Numbered from the stretch's first letter, positions 15,809-24,994 are shown. The stretch: DNA of 64,000 bases from Oscillibacter faecalis_A (GCF_029218125.1 NZ_JARFXX010000007.1:1-64000); one strand, 5' to 3'. Notes: generated from the sequence alone by a model not told the origin. A program made the numbers and translations.

Positions 15809-17320
15809 ATGGCTCTTGGCGAAAAGCGAAACGGCTCGGTCTTTGCCACAGCTGCACAGCGGCGGGACGCGGCGGAATATCAGGTCACCTCGGAGCCGGA
15901 GGTCATCCCCGTAGTGGTGGACGACACGCCGCAACGGACTCTGAACACCGACATTGGCACCCTCGGACGGGCGCACAACCTGTTCTTTACCCCGTCGGCA
16001 GAGGGCAGGGACTTCAATTCCGTGCTGCAGGAGGTGCAGGAATACATCTCCGGCGCCTACGCCGCACTCATCACCGGGGGCGGCGAGGACTCCAAGGAAC
16101 AGCTCATGCGTTACATCACCAAGTACCTGCAGGACCGGCGTATCGCCGTAGCAGGCATGACGCAGACGGAACTGGTGGACGCCATCTATTCCGAGATGGC
16201 GGAGTTCGGCTTCCTGACCCGCTATATCTACGCCGACGGCATTGAGGAGATCAACATCAACTCGTGGCGGGATATCGAGGTGCAGTATTCGGACGGTCGA
16301 AGCGAAAAGCTCACGGAACACTTCGACTCACCGGAACACGCCCTCGCCGTCATTCGCCGTATGCTCCACGCCTCCGGCATGGTGCTGGACAATGCCAGTC
16401 CCTTGGTTACGGGACACCTGACCCGCAACACCCGTATTGCCGCTATGAAGTCCCCCGTGGTGGATGAGGATGTGGGCGTTGCCGCCTCCATCCGAATCGT
16501 CAACCGCCATAATCTCAGCCGTGAGGATCTGCTGCGCAGCGGCACGGCCACAGAGGAAATGCTGGACTGGCTTTCCGTATTTTTGCGCTATGGGATCTCC
16601 ATCTGCGTGGCTGGCGCCACCTCCTCCGGCAAGACCACGGCGGCAGGCTGGCTGCTGACCACGATCCCAGACAGCAAACGCATCTTCACCATCGAGAACG
16701 GCTCCCGTGAGCTGGAGCTGGTGCGGGAGGAAAACGGTAAGGTGGTAAACTCGGTGGTCCATACCTTGACACGTGACAGCGAAAATGAGCGTCAGCGGAT
16801 CGATCAGATCGCACTGGTGGATATCTGCCTGCGCTTCAACCCGGACATCCTGGTGGTGGGTGAGATGCGCGGCGCCGAGGCCAATGCCGCGCAGGAGGCC
16901 GCCCGCGTGGGCGTGGCGGTGTTGACTACCATCCACTCCAACTCCTGCGAGGCGACCTACCGCCGCATGGTGTCCCTGTGCAAACGAGCCGTGGATATGT
17001 CCGACGAAACGCTTCTCAGCTATGTGACGGAGGCATACCCCATCGTGGTATTCTGCAAGCAGCTGGAGAACAAGCAGCGCCGCATGATGGAGATCATGGA
17101 GTGCGAGATCCTGCCCAATGGGGATCGCCGCTACAACACGCTGTTCCGCTATGTCATCACGGAGAATCACATGGAGAACGGAAAATTCGTCATCGAAGGA
17201 CATCACACGCAGGTGAATGAGATCTCCGTGAGTCTGCGCAAACGCCTGCTGGAAAACGGTATGCCCAATGAGGAGCTGCAGGCTCTTTTGGAAACCAAGA
17301 AGGAGGTGAACGCCACTTGA
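15809..17320 (+). CDS. tadA: TadA/CpaF secretion ATPase
   Basis: This 503-residue hexameric-type secretion ATPase has Walker A GATSSGKT at residues 269-276, the Asp box DILVVGEMRGAEA, and the His box TTIHSNS. The N-terminal domain contains YADGIEEININSW, typical of CpaF/TadA. It would power assembly of the Flp-type pilus. The start ATG 15809 is one base after the TadZ stop. It overlaps the TadB-like gene by 4 nt. Confidence 0.95.
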   Translation: MALGEKRNGSVFATAAQRRDAAEYQVTSEPEVIPVVVDDTPQRTLNTDIGTLGRAHNLFFTPSAEGRDFNSVLQEVQEYISGAYAALITGGGEDSKEQLMRYITKYLQDRRIAVAGMTQTELVDAIYSEMAEFGFLTRYIYADGIEEININSWRDIEVQYSDGRSEKLTEHFDSPEHALAVIRRMLHASGMVLDNASPLVTGHLTRNTRIAAMKSPVVDEDVGVAASIRIVNRHNLSREDLLRSGTATEEMLDWLSVFLRYGISICVAGATSSGKTTAAGWLLTTIPDSKRIFTIENGSRELELVREENGKVVNSVVHTLTRDSENERQRIDQIALVDICLRFNPDILVVGEMRGAEANAAQEAARVGVAVLTTIHSNSCEATYRRMVSLCKRAVDMSDETLLSYVTEAYPIVVFCKQLENKQRRMMEIMECEILPNGDRRYNTLFRYVITENHMENGKFVIEGHHTQVNEISVSLRKRLLENGMPNEELQALLETKKEVNAT

Positions 17321-18246
17321 CAGCCCTGCTGCTGACTGCGTGCGCCGGCATGATCACCGGCGCATTTCTTATCTTCCGTATCTCGCCCATGGATTTCACG
17401 CTGGGTGTGTTCCGCCGGTTGACCGCCGGGCCCAAAAGCATCCGGGATGAGATCAATGAGACCACCCATCACAAAAAGCCCGGCTTCTTCCGCCGTGAGA
17501 TATCGGAAGCGCAGACGATCCTGCAAGCCACCGGCAAGGAGGAACGCTTTCCCGTGCTGTGCGCGGCATCCCTGCTGCTCTTTGCCGTGGGTGCGGGCAT
17601 CGCCATCATCATGAATAACCTCTTGCTGGTGCCGGTGCTGGCGGCCGGCATGATGTTCCTGCCCTTTTGGTACATCAAGCTCACGGCCGGACACTATAGG
17701 AAAGCTGTTACCGCCGAGCTGGAAACGGCGCTCTCCATCATCACCACGGCCTACCTCCGCAGTGAGGATCTGCAGACCGCCGTGGAGGAGAATATCAATT
17801 ATCTGAACCCGCCCGTGCAAGGCGTGTTCCGCAGCTTCCTCACCCGCATCAAGCACATCGACCCGGATGTGAATGCGGCGTTGGCGGAGCTGAAGTCTGC
17901 CATTGACAATGAGGTGTGGCGGGAGTGGTGCGAGGCACTCTCCGCCTGCCAGTATGACCACAGCATGAAAAGCACCCTTAATCCCATTGTGGCAAAGCTC
18001 TCGGATATGCGCATCATCAATGGGGAGCTGGAGAATCTCGTATTCGCGCCTCGCAAGGAATTCATCTCCATGGCGGCGCTGGTGGTGCTGAATATCCCGC
18101 TGCTGTACTTTCTCAACAAGGACTGGTATGCAACCTTGATGACCACCGTACCCGGCAAGGCGGTGCTGGCGGTCTGTGCCGCCGCTATCTTTCTCTCCTT
18201 TGCCAGAGTGGTCAAGCTGACCCAGCCCATTGAATATCGGAGGTGA
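17317..18246 (+). CDS. tadB: TadB-like inner-membrane platform protein
   Basis: This 309-residue protein starts at TTG 17317, overlapping the ATPase gene. Hydrophobic segments lie at the N-terminus, around residues 90-120 and in a C-terminal pair (residues 245-300). The cytoplasmic middle (EISEAQTILQATGKEERFPV; ELETALSIITTAYLRSEDLQ) is GspF/TadB-like. With the next gene it forms the two platform proteins of a tad system. Confidence 0.87.
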   Translation: MTALLLTACAGMITGAFLIFRISPMDFTLGVFRRLTAGPKSIRDEINETTHHKKPGFFRREISEAQTILQATGKEERFPVLCAASLLLFAVGAGIAIIMNNLLLVPVLAAGMMFLPFWYIKLTAGHYRKAVTAELETALSIITTAYLRSEDLQTAVEENINYLNPPVQGVFRSFLTRIKHIDPDVNAALAELKSAIDNEVWREWCEALSACQYDHSMKSTLNPIVAKLSDMRIINGELENLVFAPRKEFISMAALVVLNIPLLYFLNKDWYATLMTTVPGKAVLAVCAAAIFLSFARVVKLTQPIEYRR

Positions 18247-18251
18247 CGGAC

Positions 18252-19127
18252 ATGACGATCTTACTGTTCCTTTTCGGCGTGGCCGTTGCCGCGGGCTTGT
18301 TCTTCATTCTGGCGGACATTCTGAAGCTGCCCCGCCTCTCCACGGAGAAGGCCCTCCTGTCCGCAGGGCGAACCGAGAAAAAGCGGATGAAGTCTCTGGA
18401 CGCCATCTTCCTTGGCTGGGCCATCAAGCTCTCCAAGTATATCCGCATGGATGAATACAAGAGGCATCGGCTGGAGCGCACGCTGAGTGCCGCCGGCATG
18501 GACATGACACCGGAGGTCTATTTGGCCTATACCATCCTCAAGCCTGCCGCCGCGCTGCTGGCGGTCATTCCGTGTCTGCTGATCTTCCCTCTGCTCTCGC
18601 CCATCGTGGTGCTGCTGTCGATATTGCTTTACTTCAAGGAGAGCCGCAAGGCGGAGGAAAAGGTCACCGAACGCCGCGAGAAGATCGAGGGAGAGCTGCC
18701 CCGCTTTGTTGCCACAGTGGAGCAGGAATTGGGCGCAAGCCGTGATGTGCTGACGATCTTGGAAAATTACAAGCGGCACGCCGGTCCCGACTTCGCCCGT
18801 GAACTGGATGTGCTGACGGCGGATATGCGCTCGTCCTCTTACGAAGCGGCACTGGTTCGCTTCGAGGGCAGGCTGGCGTCGCCCATGCTCTCGGACATCG
18901 TGCGCGGGCTCATCGGCGTCCTACGCGGGGATGACGGGCGCGTCTATTTTCAGATGCTCTCGCACGACATGAAACAGCTGGAGCTTCAGCGGCTCAAGGC
19001 GCAGGCGGCAAAGATCCCGCCCAAGATCCGTGTGTATTCCTTTGTCATGCTGGTCTGCTTTATGCTCATCTACATTGTGGTCATCCTCATGCAGATCCTC
19101 ACCTCGATGGGAGGGCTGTTCGGATGA
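18252..19127 (+). CDS. tadC: TadC-like inner-membrane platform protein
   Basis: The 291-residue product has a T2SSF-type middle, GELPRFVATVEQELGASRDV, and membrane segments at the N-terminus, residues 95-130 and the extreme C-terminus. ATG 18252 is preferred to GTG 18243 because the GGAGG at 18239-18243 is then correctly spaced. It is the second platform subunit, paired with the upstream TadB-like protein, and overlaps the next gene by 4 nt. Confidence 0.87.
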   Translation: MTILLFLFGVAVAAGLFFILADILKLPRLSTEKALLSAGRTEKKRMKSLDAIFLGWAIKLSKYIRMDEYKRHRLERTLSAAGMDMTPEVYLAYTILKPAAALLAVIPCLLIFPLLSPIVVLLSILLYFKESRKAEEKVTERREKIEGELPRFVATVEQELGASRDVLTILENYKRHAGPDFARELDVLTADMRSSSYEAALVRFEGRLASPMLSDIVRGLIGVLRGDDGRVYFQMLSHDMKQLELQRLKAQAAKIPPKIRVYSFVMLVCFMLIYIVVILMQILTSMGGLFG

Positions 19128-19516
19128 GAAACAAATGGAAGAAACGCTCCGGCGAGGGCTACATCGATACCTGCGTCCTCATCCTCTGCGCCATGCTGGT
19201 GATCGCATTGGCGGTGAAGGTGCTGCCGGTGTATGTGGCGAAGCAGCAGCTTGACACCTTCGCCGCCGAGCTGGTGCGGGAAGCCGAGATCACCGGCAGA
19301 GTCGGGAGTGAAACGACCTCCCGCGCGCAGGTGTTGTCTGAGCGGTTGGAGATCGACCCGGACATCCGCTGGTCCCGCACCGGCCGCATCCAGCTCAATG
19401 AGGAGGTGACGGTGACGCTGACCATGGATGTGGACATCGGCTTCGGTGGGCTTGGCAGCTTCCCCATTGAGCTGACGGCACAGGCCAGCGGCAGATCGGA
19501 GGTGTACTGGAAGTGA
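19124..19516 (+). CDS. DUF4320 pseudopilin-like protein
   Basis: The 130-residue protein starts MRNKWKKRSGEGYIDTCVLI. The basic leader, RSGEGYID motif and one membrane helix repeat those of the major pilin candidate almost exactly, so it is a probable prepilin-peptidase substrate. The rest is a periplasm-type beta-rich domain (EEVTVTLTMDVDIGFGGLG). I recognise it as DUF4320. A minor pilin of TadE/TadF type is the likely role. Confidence 0.82.
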   Translation: MRNKWKKRSGEGYIDTCVLILCAMLVIALAVKVLPVYVAKQQLDTFAAELVREAEITGRVGSETTSRAQVLSERLEIDPDIRWSRTGRIQLNEEVTVTLTMDVDIGFGGLGSFPIELTAQASGRSEVYWK

Positions 19517-20046
19517 GAAAACGACTCTTGCGCTCTCGCTCCGGTGAGGGCTATCCCATGGTCATCGCCGTGACCCTCTGCCTGCTCATGCTCTTTATGG
19601 TCATAGCGGAATATTTCCGGGTGAACATCATCGTGCAGGGCGTGCGGGACGCGGTGCAGCAGGCGGTCATTGCCACGGTCAATGAGAACTATGACGATGT
19701 GTACCACTCTGTGCGGGAGGGCTATGCCGCAGGTTGGTTCCCGGAGGGGGACGGCGAGTGGTTCGAGTCCATCGACGCCGGTGACATCTACGGCAACCTG
19801 TCCTATATCCTCGGCCTTACCACAGATGGCGAAGGCTACATGAAATACGCCGGAAACGAGCTGGAATATACGCTCTCCGACCTGTCCGTTCATATCTCCA
19901 ACAACGCCATCGCCTCAGGCCGGAGCGAGGGGTATCTCGCAACCGCCACCCTCCATCTGGAGGTCCCCACCCGCTTTGCCGGACGGGTGCTGCCGCCCGT
20001 GAGCCTAAATCTGCAGGTGCAGGCCAAGTATATCCCGAAGTTTTAG
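19513..20046 (+). CDS. TadE/TadF-like pseudopilin
   Basis: This 177-residue protein starts at GTG 19513, overlapping the DUF4320 gene. It has the leader MRKRLLRSRSGEGYPMVIAV, again with RSGEGY before a single transmembrane helix, and an extracellular domain of about 140 residues. Position, topology and leader indicate a third prepilin-like substrate. A proline replaces the residue after the tyrosine, so it differs from the other two at mature positions 4-5. Confidence 0.8.
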   Translation: MRKRLLRSRSGEGYPMVIAVTLCLLMLFMVIAEYFRVNIIVQGVRDAVQQAVIATVNENYDDVYHSVREGYAAGWFPEGDGEWFESIDAGDIYGNLSYILGLTTDGEGYMKYAGNELEYTLSDLSVHISNNAIASGRSEGYLATATLHLEVPTRFAGRVLPPVSLNLQVQAKYIPKF

Positions 20047-20143
20047 TTCTTTTCACTTCTTGCAGTAGACTTCCGAAGAAAGCTGTGGTATGTTCGGGAT
20101 AAGAAGAAAAACCACTGACCCCTACAAAGGAGGAGTTCGACCT

Positions 20144-20692
20144 ATGACAGACAAAACAAAACGCATCATCCTCATTGCGGCAGGCGTCCTGCTCTGCGCG
20201 GCACTGGTGGTGGGGATCGTCAGCCGCCTTGCGGCGGTGCCCATGCCCATCGACCCCGCCATCCCGGACGATACACCCAACACGAAAGATCCGGTAGTGA
20301 ACATCAGCGATCCAGAGGTAAAGGTGGATAGCAGGACGGATGGTAAACAGCATGATCCCGGCAGGGATGCTGCCAGCTCCGGTACAGAGCAGACCATTCA
20401 GGGTACGCCCACCAAGCCGGACGCACCGGAGCATCCCGGCAAGACGGAAAAGGACCATGCGGCGGACGATGTGCCGGAAGCGGACCGCAACAAGGAAACG
20501 CCGCCCACCTACAAGCCGGAGCAGACTGAGGGGAAGCCCCAGCCTACGGAGCCTGCAGGTGGCAGCACCAATGATGCCGGACAGGTGTATGTCCCCGGCT
20601 TCGGCTATGTGACGCCCAGCGGTCCCAACGATGGCGGAACACTGAATGATATGTATGAGAACGGCAACAAGATCGGTATCATGGGCGGCTGA
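20144..20692 (+). CDS. DUF6550-like membrane-anchored protein
   Basis: The 182-residue product has a signal anchor (residues 8-29), then a long low-complexity stretch rich in Pro, Asp, Lys, Thr and Glu, and a conserved-looking end GQVYVPGFGYVTPSGPN. The architecture, a tether plus a small C-terminal motif outside the membrane, matches what I recall as DUF6550. AAAGGAGG precedes ATG 20144. It follows the pseudopilins and may act as a wall-spanning part of the pilus base. Confidence 0.75.
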   Translation: MTDKTKRIILIAAGVLLCAALVVGIVSRLAAVPMPIDPAIPDDTPNTKDPVVNISDPEVKVDSRTDGKQHDPGRDAASSGTEQTIQGTPTKPDAPEHPGKTEKDHAADDVPEADRNKETPPTYKPEQTEGKPQPTEPAGGSTNDAGQVYVPGFGYVTPSGPNDGGTLNDMYENGNKIGIMGG

Positions 20693-20707
20693 CCTCGCCC
20701 TTCCAAG

Positions 20708-20742
20708 AGAGACACGGCTGAGAAACGGCCGTGTCTCTTTTT
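20708..20742 (+). terminator. Intrinsic terminator after pilus genes
   Basis: AGAGACACGGC (20708-20718) pairs with GCCGTGTCTCT (20728-20738), followed by TTTTTATC. It sets the secreted protein gene apart from the core tad operon. Confidence 0.85.
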
Positions 20743-20766
20743 ATCTTCACGACTGGAGGAATGCGT

Positions 20767-22527
20767 ATGAAAAGGATATTATCCCTGCTGCTGGCATTGG
20801 TGATAGCGATATCCGCCGCCGTTCCCGCCTATGCCACAGGAGATGGCAACTTTGACGGCGGTGGAGGCAGCATGGGGGACGGTACCAAGACCAACTACTG
20901 GAATCCCGGCATGGACGGCGTGAGAGTGTCTATCGTGGATGTAGGTTCCCATTCTGTAGTGCGAACCCCCATCGACTTAACCAACAAGGTTCCTATAGCA
21001 AATGTTGCTCACTTCGGAAAGGTGTCCAAGTTGTCTTACAATGCGGGACGAGGATTGTCCGTATCGGTCAGCGGATATTCCTATCGAAACCCAAGTCAGA
21101 GCCTGCCCAAGATCATCTCTACGAGCAGCAGCAAAGCCAGCATCGCCGCGATTCGCAGCTATTTCACCGATGAACAGGTCATCCGAGCGATTGCCGGATA
21201 TGTGGGAATCGACTTTGATTTGCTTATCAGTGGAGATTACAGAATCGTAGTGGAGCCGCTGGCCTATCTCTGCTACAACGGTCAGCAGTTTGCCATGACC
21301 GCCACGGAAGCGGCTCTGTATGACCAGGTCGTCAACGGCGATCTCAGAAAGAAGCTGGGGACGCTCACCCATAAGAATCTGCCGCTGGCGATTTTTCTGG
21401 AGGAAGCGGATCTCGGCTACACTGCATGGTCCGGCAGCCGCACGGAGAAGGCGTCCAACGGCGACATCATCTCCTCTCTTGGCATCGGCATCGTCCGCTT
21501 CAACGAGGTGACCACGCCGCCCCAACCCGGCGAATATGACTACGAATACCGCGTCAACACAGAAGTCATCACCTCCGTGGAGGTGCGCGGCGGACAGTCC
21601 GACCCGGACAACCCCGTATCGGTACGCTTTAACATTCAGGGCAGGACTTACACTGTAAGCAATGTCTACTACCCGGACGGCGACAGCCAGCTGGCGTGGG
21701 TGCGCTGGCGTACTCCCGCGGAACCCTGCGTCATAACGATTTCCGTCAGCGTGTACGGCGGCGGCTCGGCGCAGGGTACCATCACCTGCAATATTGTGGA
21801 TCTGGACGGCAATGACCCGCCCAACCCGCTGGCGGATGACCGCAATGATGCTTTCCGGCTATCCTCTATTCCAGAGAAAGAGCAAGTGACTTCGGCGTCC
21901 TGGGGCATCTGGTCACCGTGGTGGCAGGAGAATTGGGAGTGGGTAGAAAACTGGCAGAAATGCTGGCACACAGACCGCTGGACGGATGCGGACGGCAAGA
22001 CCCACAGGGACCGCTGGTACCATTGGGTGGATAACGGCTGGTGGGAGGACCATGGCTGGTGGGAGTTTGACTACAACGGCTACTCCGCAAGCCTGACTGC
22101 ATCCATGCGCACCACGCCGGATGAGAAAAGCCCCACGGCGACCGCATCCACGCTGAAAAGCGGCTATGGCGTTCAGGAGAAGGTGACTGCAAAAGTCACC
22201 ACAAATCAGAGTGCGGCGGTGACGGCGGCGCAGAATGCCGTGACCTATTTCCCGGAGTTTGGCTATGAGAGCTATTGGCGGCTGCTGGAGGCAGAAATCT
22301 CCGGGCGAAGCACGACTTTCCAGTTCAAAGCCAACCCCTACAGCACCTACAACCGCCGCACCCACTTCACGCCCATCTGGTATCCGGACGGCAGCTATAC
22401 GCCCTACACATGGCTTCTGGATTGCTGGACGCCGGCAGGAATGCTCTCCATGAACCTGACGGACAGCGTCACCATCCGGGGGAATCTTTGGGAGGAGTGG
22501 CATATTGCTCCCGCAAAACAACGATAG
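20767..22527 (+). CDS. Secreted tryptophan-rich surface protein
   Basis: The 586-residue protein has a clear signal peptide (MKRILSLLLALVIAISAAVP, cleavage near AYA). No membrane anchor, LPXTG or SLH motif follows. Beta-rich segments flank a striking tryptophan block around residues 378-435 (WGIWSPWWQENWEWVENW continuing with HDRW-like repeats and NGWWEDHGWWEF), with well over a dozen Trp. It lies between the Tad cluster and the VirB2-like gene. A pilus-tip adhesin or secreted substrate is plausible; no family is recognised. Confidence 0.78.
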   Translation: MKRILSLLLALVIAISAAVPAYATGDGNFDGGGGSMGDGTKTNYWNPGMDGVRVSIVDVGSHSVVRTPIDLTNKVPIANVAHFGKVSKLSYNAGRGLSVSVSGYSYRNPSQSLPKIISTSSSKASIAAIRSYFTDEQVIRAIAGYVGIDFDLLISGDYRIVVEPLAYLCYNGQQFAMTATEAALYDQVVNGDLRKKLGTLTHKNLPLAIFLEEADLGYTAWSGSRTEKASNGDIISSLGIGIVRFNEVTTPPQPGEYDYEYRVNTEVITSVEVRGGQSDPDNPVSVRFNIQGRTYTVSNVYYPDGDSQLAWVRWRTPAEPCVITISVSVYGGGSAQGTITCNIVDLDGNDPPNPLADDRNDAFRLSSIPEKEQVTSASWGIWSPWWQENWEWVENWQKCWHTDRWTDADGKTHRDRWYHWVDNGWWEDHGWWEFDYNGYSASLTASMRTTPDEKSPTATASTLKSGYGVQEKVTAKVTTNQSAAVTAAQNAVTYFPEFGYESYWRLLEAEISGRSTTFQFKANPYSTYNRRTHFTPIWYPDGSYTPYTWLLDCWTPAGMLSMNLTDSVTIRGNLWEEWHIAPAKQR

Positions 22528-22541
22528 AAACGGAGGAACTT

Positions 22542-22880
22542 ATGAGAAAAAAGAGAATCCTGATTCTGACCGCCCTTGTGCTGCTTCTGTGCTGTGCTTT
22601 TTCCGCCACGGCCTTTGCCGCAGGCACAGGCGATGTGGCAGGCGCGGTGGAAAGCACATGGCAGACGGCATCCGGTCAGATCAAGACCGTGGTGAACAAT
22701 GTAGTCTTTCCCGCCATCGACCTGATCCTGGCGGTATTCTTCTTCGCCAAACTTGGTACGGCTTATTTCGACTTCAGAAAAAGCGGCCAGTTCGAGTGGA
22801 CGGCGCCCGCCATCCTGTTCGCGTGCCTCGTGTTCACGCTAACAGCACCGCTGTACATCTGGCAGATCATCGGAATTTGA
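22542..22880 (+). CDS. DUF3852 / VirB2-like small membrane protein
   Basis: The 112-residue product has a signal peptide ending near AFAAG, a short polar stretch, and two hydrophobic helices (VVFPAIDLILAVFFFAKL and APAILFACLVFTLTAPLYIW). Signal peptide plus two closely spaced helices is the VirB2/TrbC topology, and DUF3852 members sit beside VirB6 genes in clostridial ICEs. It is therefore a candidate channel or pilin-like subunit of the T4SS. AAACGGAGG lies before ATG 22542. Confidence 0.75.
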   Translation: MRKKRILILTALVLLLCCAFSATAFAAGTGDVAGAVESTWQTASGQIKTVVNNVVFPAIDLILAVFFFAKLGTAYFDFRKSGQFEWTAPAILFACLVFTLTAPLYIWQIIGI

Positions 22881-22890
22881 GGTATAGGCA

Positions 22891-23316
22891 ATGACATTTT
22901 ACGAACAGGAGCTTCGGAAGATCGTTGGAGAGCGGTACCCCGACGCCACTTATGTGGGCAGAGCCTGCTATGTGCGCCTGAATGACATGAATCGGGCGAA
23001 GATCCAATTCGTCACCGGCATGATCGCCAGCCAGTACAATGCCCTGCAGCTGACGATCCTCAACCGCAGCGAAGGACAGGTGGATACCCTGCGCCTTCGC
23101 TTTTCGGATCTGCTGGGGACAAAGATGACCTCAAATCCCAACTTCCGAAATGGTGTAGAACCGCACATTTGGGATGACTATGGAACGGTGAGCTGGTATT
23201 TGTATCACCCCACCCGGCAGGACTATGAGGTGCTGTCCGGCGCGGTGTCAGACTATCTGGAGGTATTTCAGGATATGAGCCAGTCCGCTGACCGGGCGTG
23301 GGAGCAGACAATGTAA
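22891..23316 (+). CDS. Hypothetical conjugation-region protein
   Basis: This soluble 141-residue protein (MTFYEQELRKIVGERYPDAT) has an alpha/beta pattern, no signal peptide and the helix LRLRFSDLLGTKMT. Many proteins in this element share its ending, a short acidic tail closed by EQTM. It lies between VirB2-like and VirB6-like genes. I recognise no family. Confidence 0.65.
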   Translation: MTFYEQELRKIVGERYPDATYVGRACYVRLNDMNRAKIQFVTGMIASQYNALQLTILNRSEGQVDTLRLRFSDLLGTKMTSNPNFRNGVEPHIWDDYGTVSWYLYHPTRQDYEVLSGAVSDYLEVFQDMSQSADRAWEQTM

Positions 23317-23408
23317 CAAAAGTGTGATTTGAAGGCCGTACCAGCTGTACGGCCTTTGCCATATCCCAAAGCAGCTGGTGCGGCCTCACCCGGAGGTGAA
23401 ACCGATCA

Positions 23409-24308
23409 ATGTTTATTTGGGATTTTGTTGCCGATAAGATACTCGGCCAGATCGTGGATTGGTTCTACGGTCAAGTCGTGGGTTTCCTCGGCAACTTCTT
23501 TTCGGAAATGGGAAACATGGGCGCGGAGCTCTTCACCATGGATTGGGTGCAGAGCATTGTGCTGTTCTTCTCCTATTTGGCATGGGCACTCTACGGCACA
23601 GGGCTGGTGGTGGCCTGCTTTGAAACCGGCGTGGAGTATTCCAGCGGCCGCGGCAACATCCGTGAGACCGCCCTCAATGCCATCAAGGGATTTATGGCTG
23701 TCAGCCTCTTCACCGTTGTTCCGGTCCGGCTTTATGAGCTGTGCGTTTCGCTGCAGGGGACCTTCACCGCGGCGCTCACCGGCTATGGGACTTCCATCGG
23801 GGATGTGGCCGGAGAGGTCATGAAGGAGTTCAACGCCGTGGAATCGATATCCAATCTGACGGCAGGGCCGCTGCTGGGCTTCGGCAGCATCACCAGCGGG
23901 ATCATGATCCTGTTCTGCATCATCCTTATGGCGTATGCGATCATCAAGGTCTTCTTCGCCAATCTGAAGCGCGGCGGCATCCTGCTGATCCAGATCGCCG
24001 TGGGAAGCCTCTATATGTTCAGTGTCCCTCGCGGATATACGGATGGCTTTATCCAATGGTGCAAGCAGATCATCGGCCTATGCCTGTCGGCGTTCTTGCA
24101 GGCGACGATCCTTGTCGCCGGACTTATGGTGTTCAAGGATCATGCCCTGTTAGGGCTTGGACTCATGCTCTCCGCCGGTGAGATCCCCCGTATTGCGGGA
24201 GCCTTTGGACTGGATACCTCCACCAAGGCAAACCTCATGAGTGCTGTCTATACCGCGCAGGCCGCCGTCAACACCACGCGCACGGTCGTACAGGCGGTGG
24301 CGAAATGA
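23409..24308 (+). CDS. VirB6/TrbL-like channel protein
   Basis: The 299-residue polytopic membrane protein has about six to seven hydrophobic segments (for example QSIVLFFSYLAWALYGTGLV, SGIMILFCIILMAYAIIKVF and LSAFLQATILVAGLMVF) and an amphipathic N-terminus. The topology and location match the TrbL/VirB6 family of Gram-positive T4SS (DUF6045-type in my recollection). It would form the inner part of the DNA channel. Its TGA overlaps the start of the methyltransferase gene. Confidence 0.85.
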   Translation: MFIWDFVADKILGQIVDWFYGQVVGFLGNFFSEMGNMGAELFTMDWVQSIVLFFSYLAWALYGTGLVVACFETGVEYSSGRGNIRETALNAIKGFMAVSLFTVVPVRLYELCVSLQGTFTAALTGYGTSIGDVAGEVMKEFNAVESISNLTAGPLLGFGSITSGIMILFCIILMAYAIIKVFFANLKRGGILLIQIAVGSLYMFSVPRGYTDGFIQWCKQIIGLCLSAFLQATILVAGLMVFKDHALLGLGLMLSAGEIPRIAGAFGLDTSTKANLMSAVYTAQAAVNTTRTVVQAVAK

Positions 24309-24994
24309 GCAGACTGACGATGGGCAGCTTGTTCGATGGCATTGGTGGGTTCCCTTTGGCCGCGATCCGCAGTGGCATCACGCCGGTGTGGGCGTCGGAG
24401 ATCGAAGCCTTTCCCATTGAGGTGACAAAGCTGCGTTTCCCCGATATGCTCCATGTGGGCGACATCACAAAGCTGAATGGCGCAGAGCTGCCGCCCGTGG
24501 ACATCATCTGCGGGGGCAGCCCATGCCAGGATCTGTCTGTTGCCGGCGCAAGGGCAGGTCTTGCCGGAGCGCGTTCCGGCCTGTTCATGGAACAGGTCCG
24601 ACTGGTAAAGGAGATGCGAAATGCAGACATACAAAGAGACCGAACAGCTTTCGATGTTCGGCCAAGATTTATGGCATGGGAGAACGTGCCCGGCGCCTTC
24701 AGCTCGGGAACGCCCAAGGGCGAAGACTTCCGGATCGTTTTGGAGGAGATCGTCCGCGTTAAATGCGATTCCGTTTCAGTCCCTCGACCTGACTCCGGGC
24801 GCTGGGAATCTGCTGGGCGAATTCTATTGGGAGCTGATTTCTCCCTGGCGTGGCGGTGCCTCGACGCTCAATACTGGGGTGTCGCCCAAAGACGCAAAAG
24901 AATCTTCCTTATCGCAGATTTTGCAGGCAGATCCGCCCCTAAAATACTATTTGTCCCCGAAGGCCTGCCTGGGCATCCTGCGCCGGGCCTTTGA
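24305..24994 (+). CDS. C5-cytosine methyltransferase, N-terminal catalytic half
   Basis: This 229-residue protein carries motif I (GSLFDGIGGFPLAA), the catalytic motif IV GGSPCQDLS with Cys 74, motif VI WENVPGAF (Glu 126) and motif VIII QRRKRIFLI. It ends before the target-recognition domain and motifs IX and X, which are encoded by the overlapping gene in another frame. It starts in an ATGA overlap with the VirB6-like gene. A complete enzyme would need both polypeptides, as in known two-subunit C5 methyltransferases such as M.AquI and M.EcoHK31I. Confidence 0.9.
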   Translation: MSRLTMGSLFDGIGGFPLAAIRSGITPVWASEIEAFPIEVTKLRFPDMLHVGDITKLNGAELPPVDIICGGSPCQDLSVAGARAGLAGARSGLFMEQVRLVKEMRNADIQRDRTAFDVRPRFMAWENVPGAFSSGTPKGEDFRIVLEEIVRVKCDSVSVPRPDSGRWESAGRILLGADFSLAWRCLDAQYWGVAQRRKRIFLIADFAGRSAPKILFVPEGLPGHPAPGL

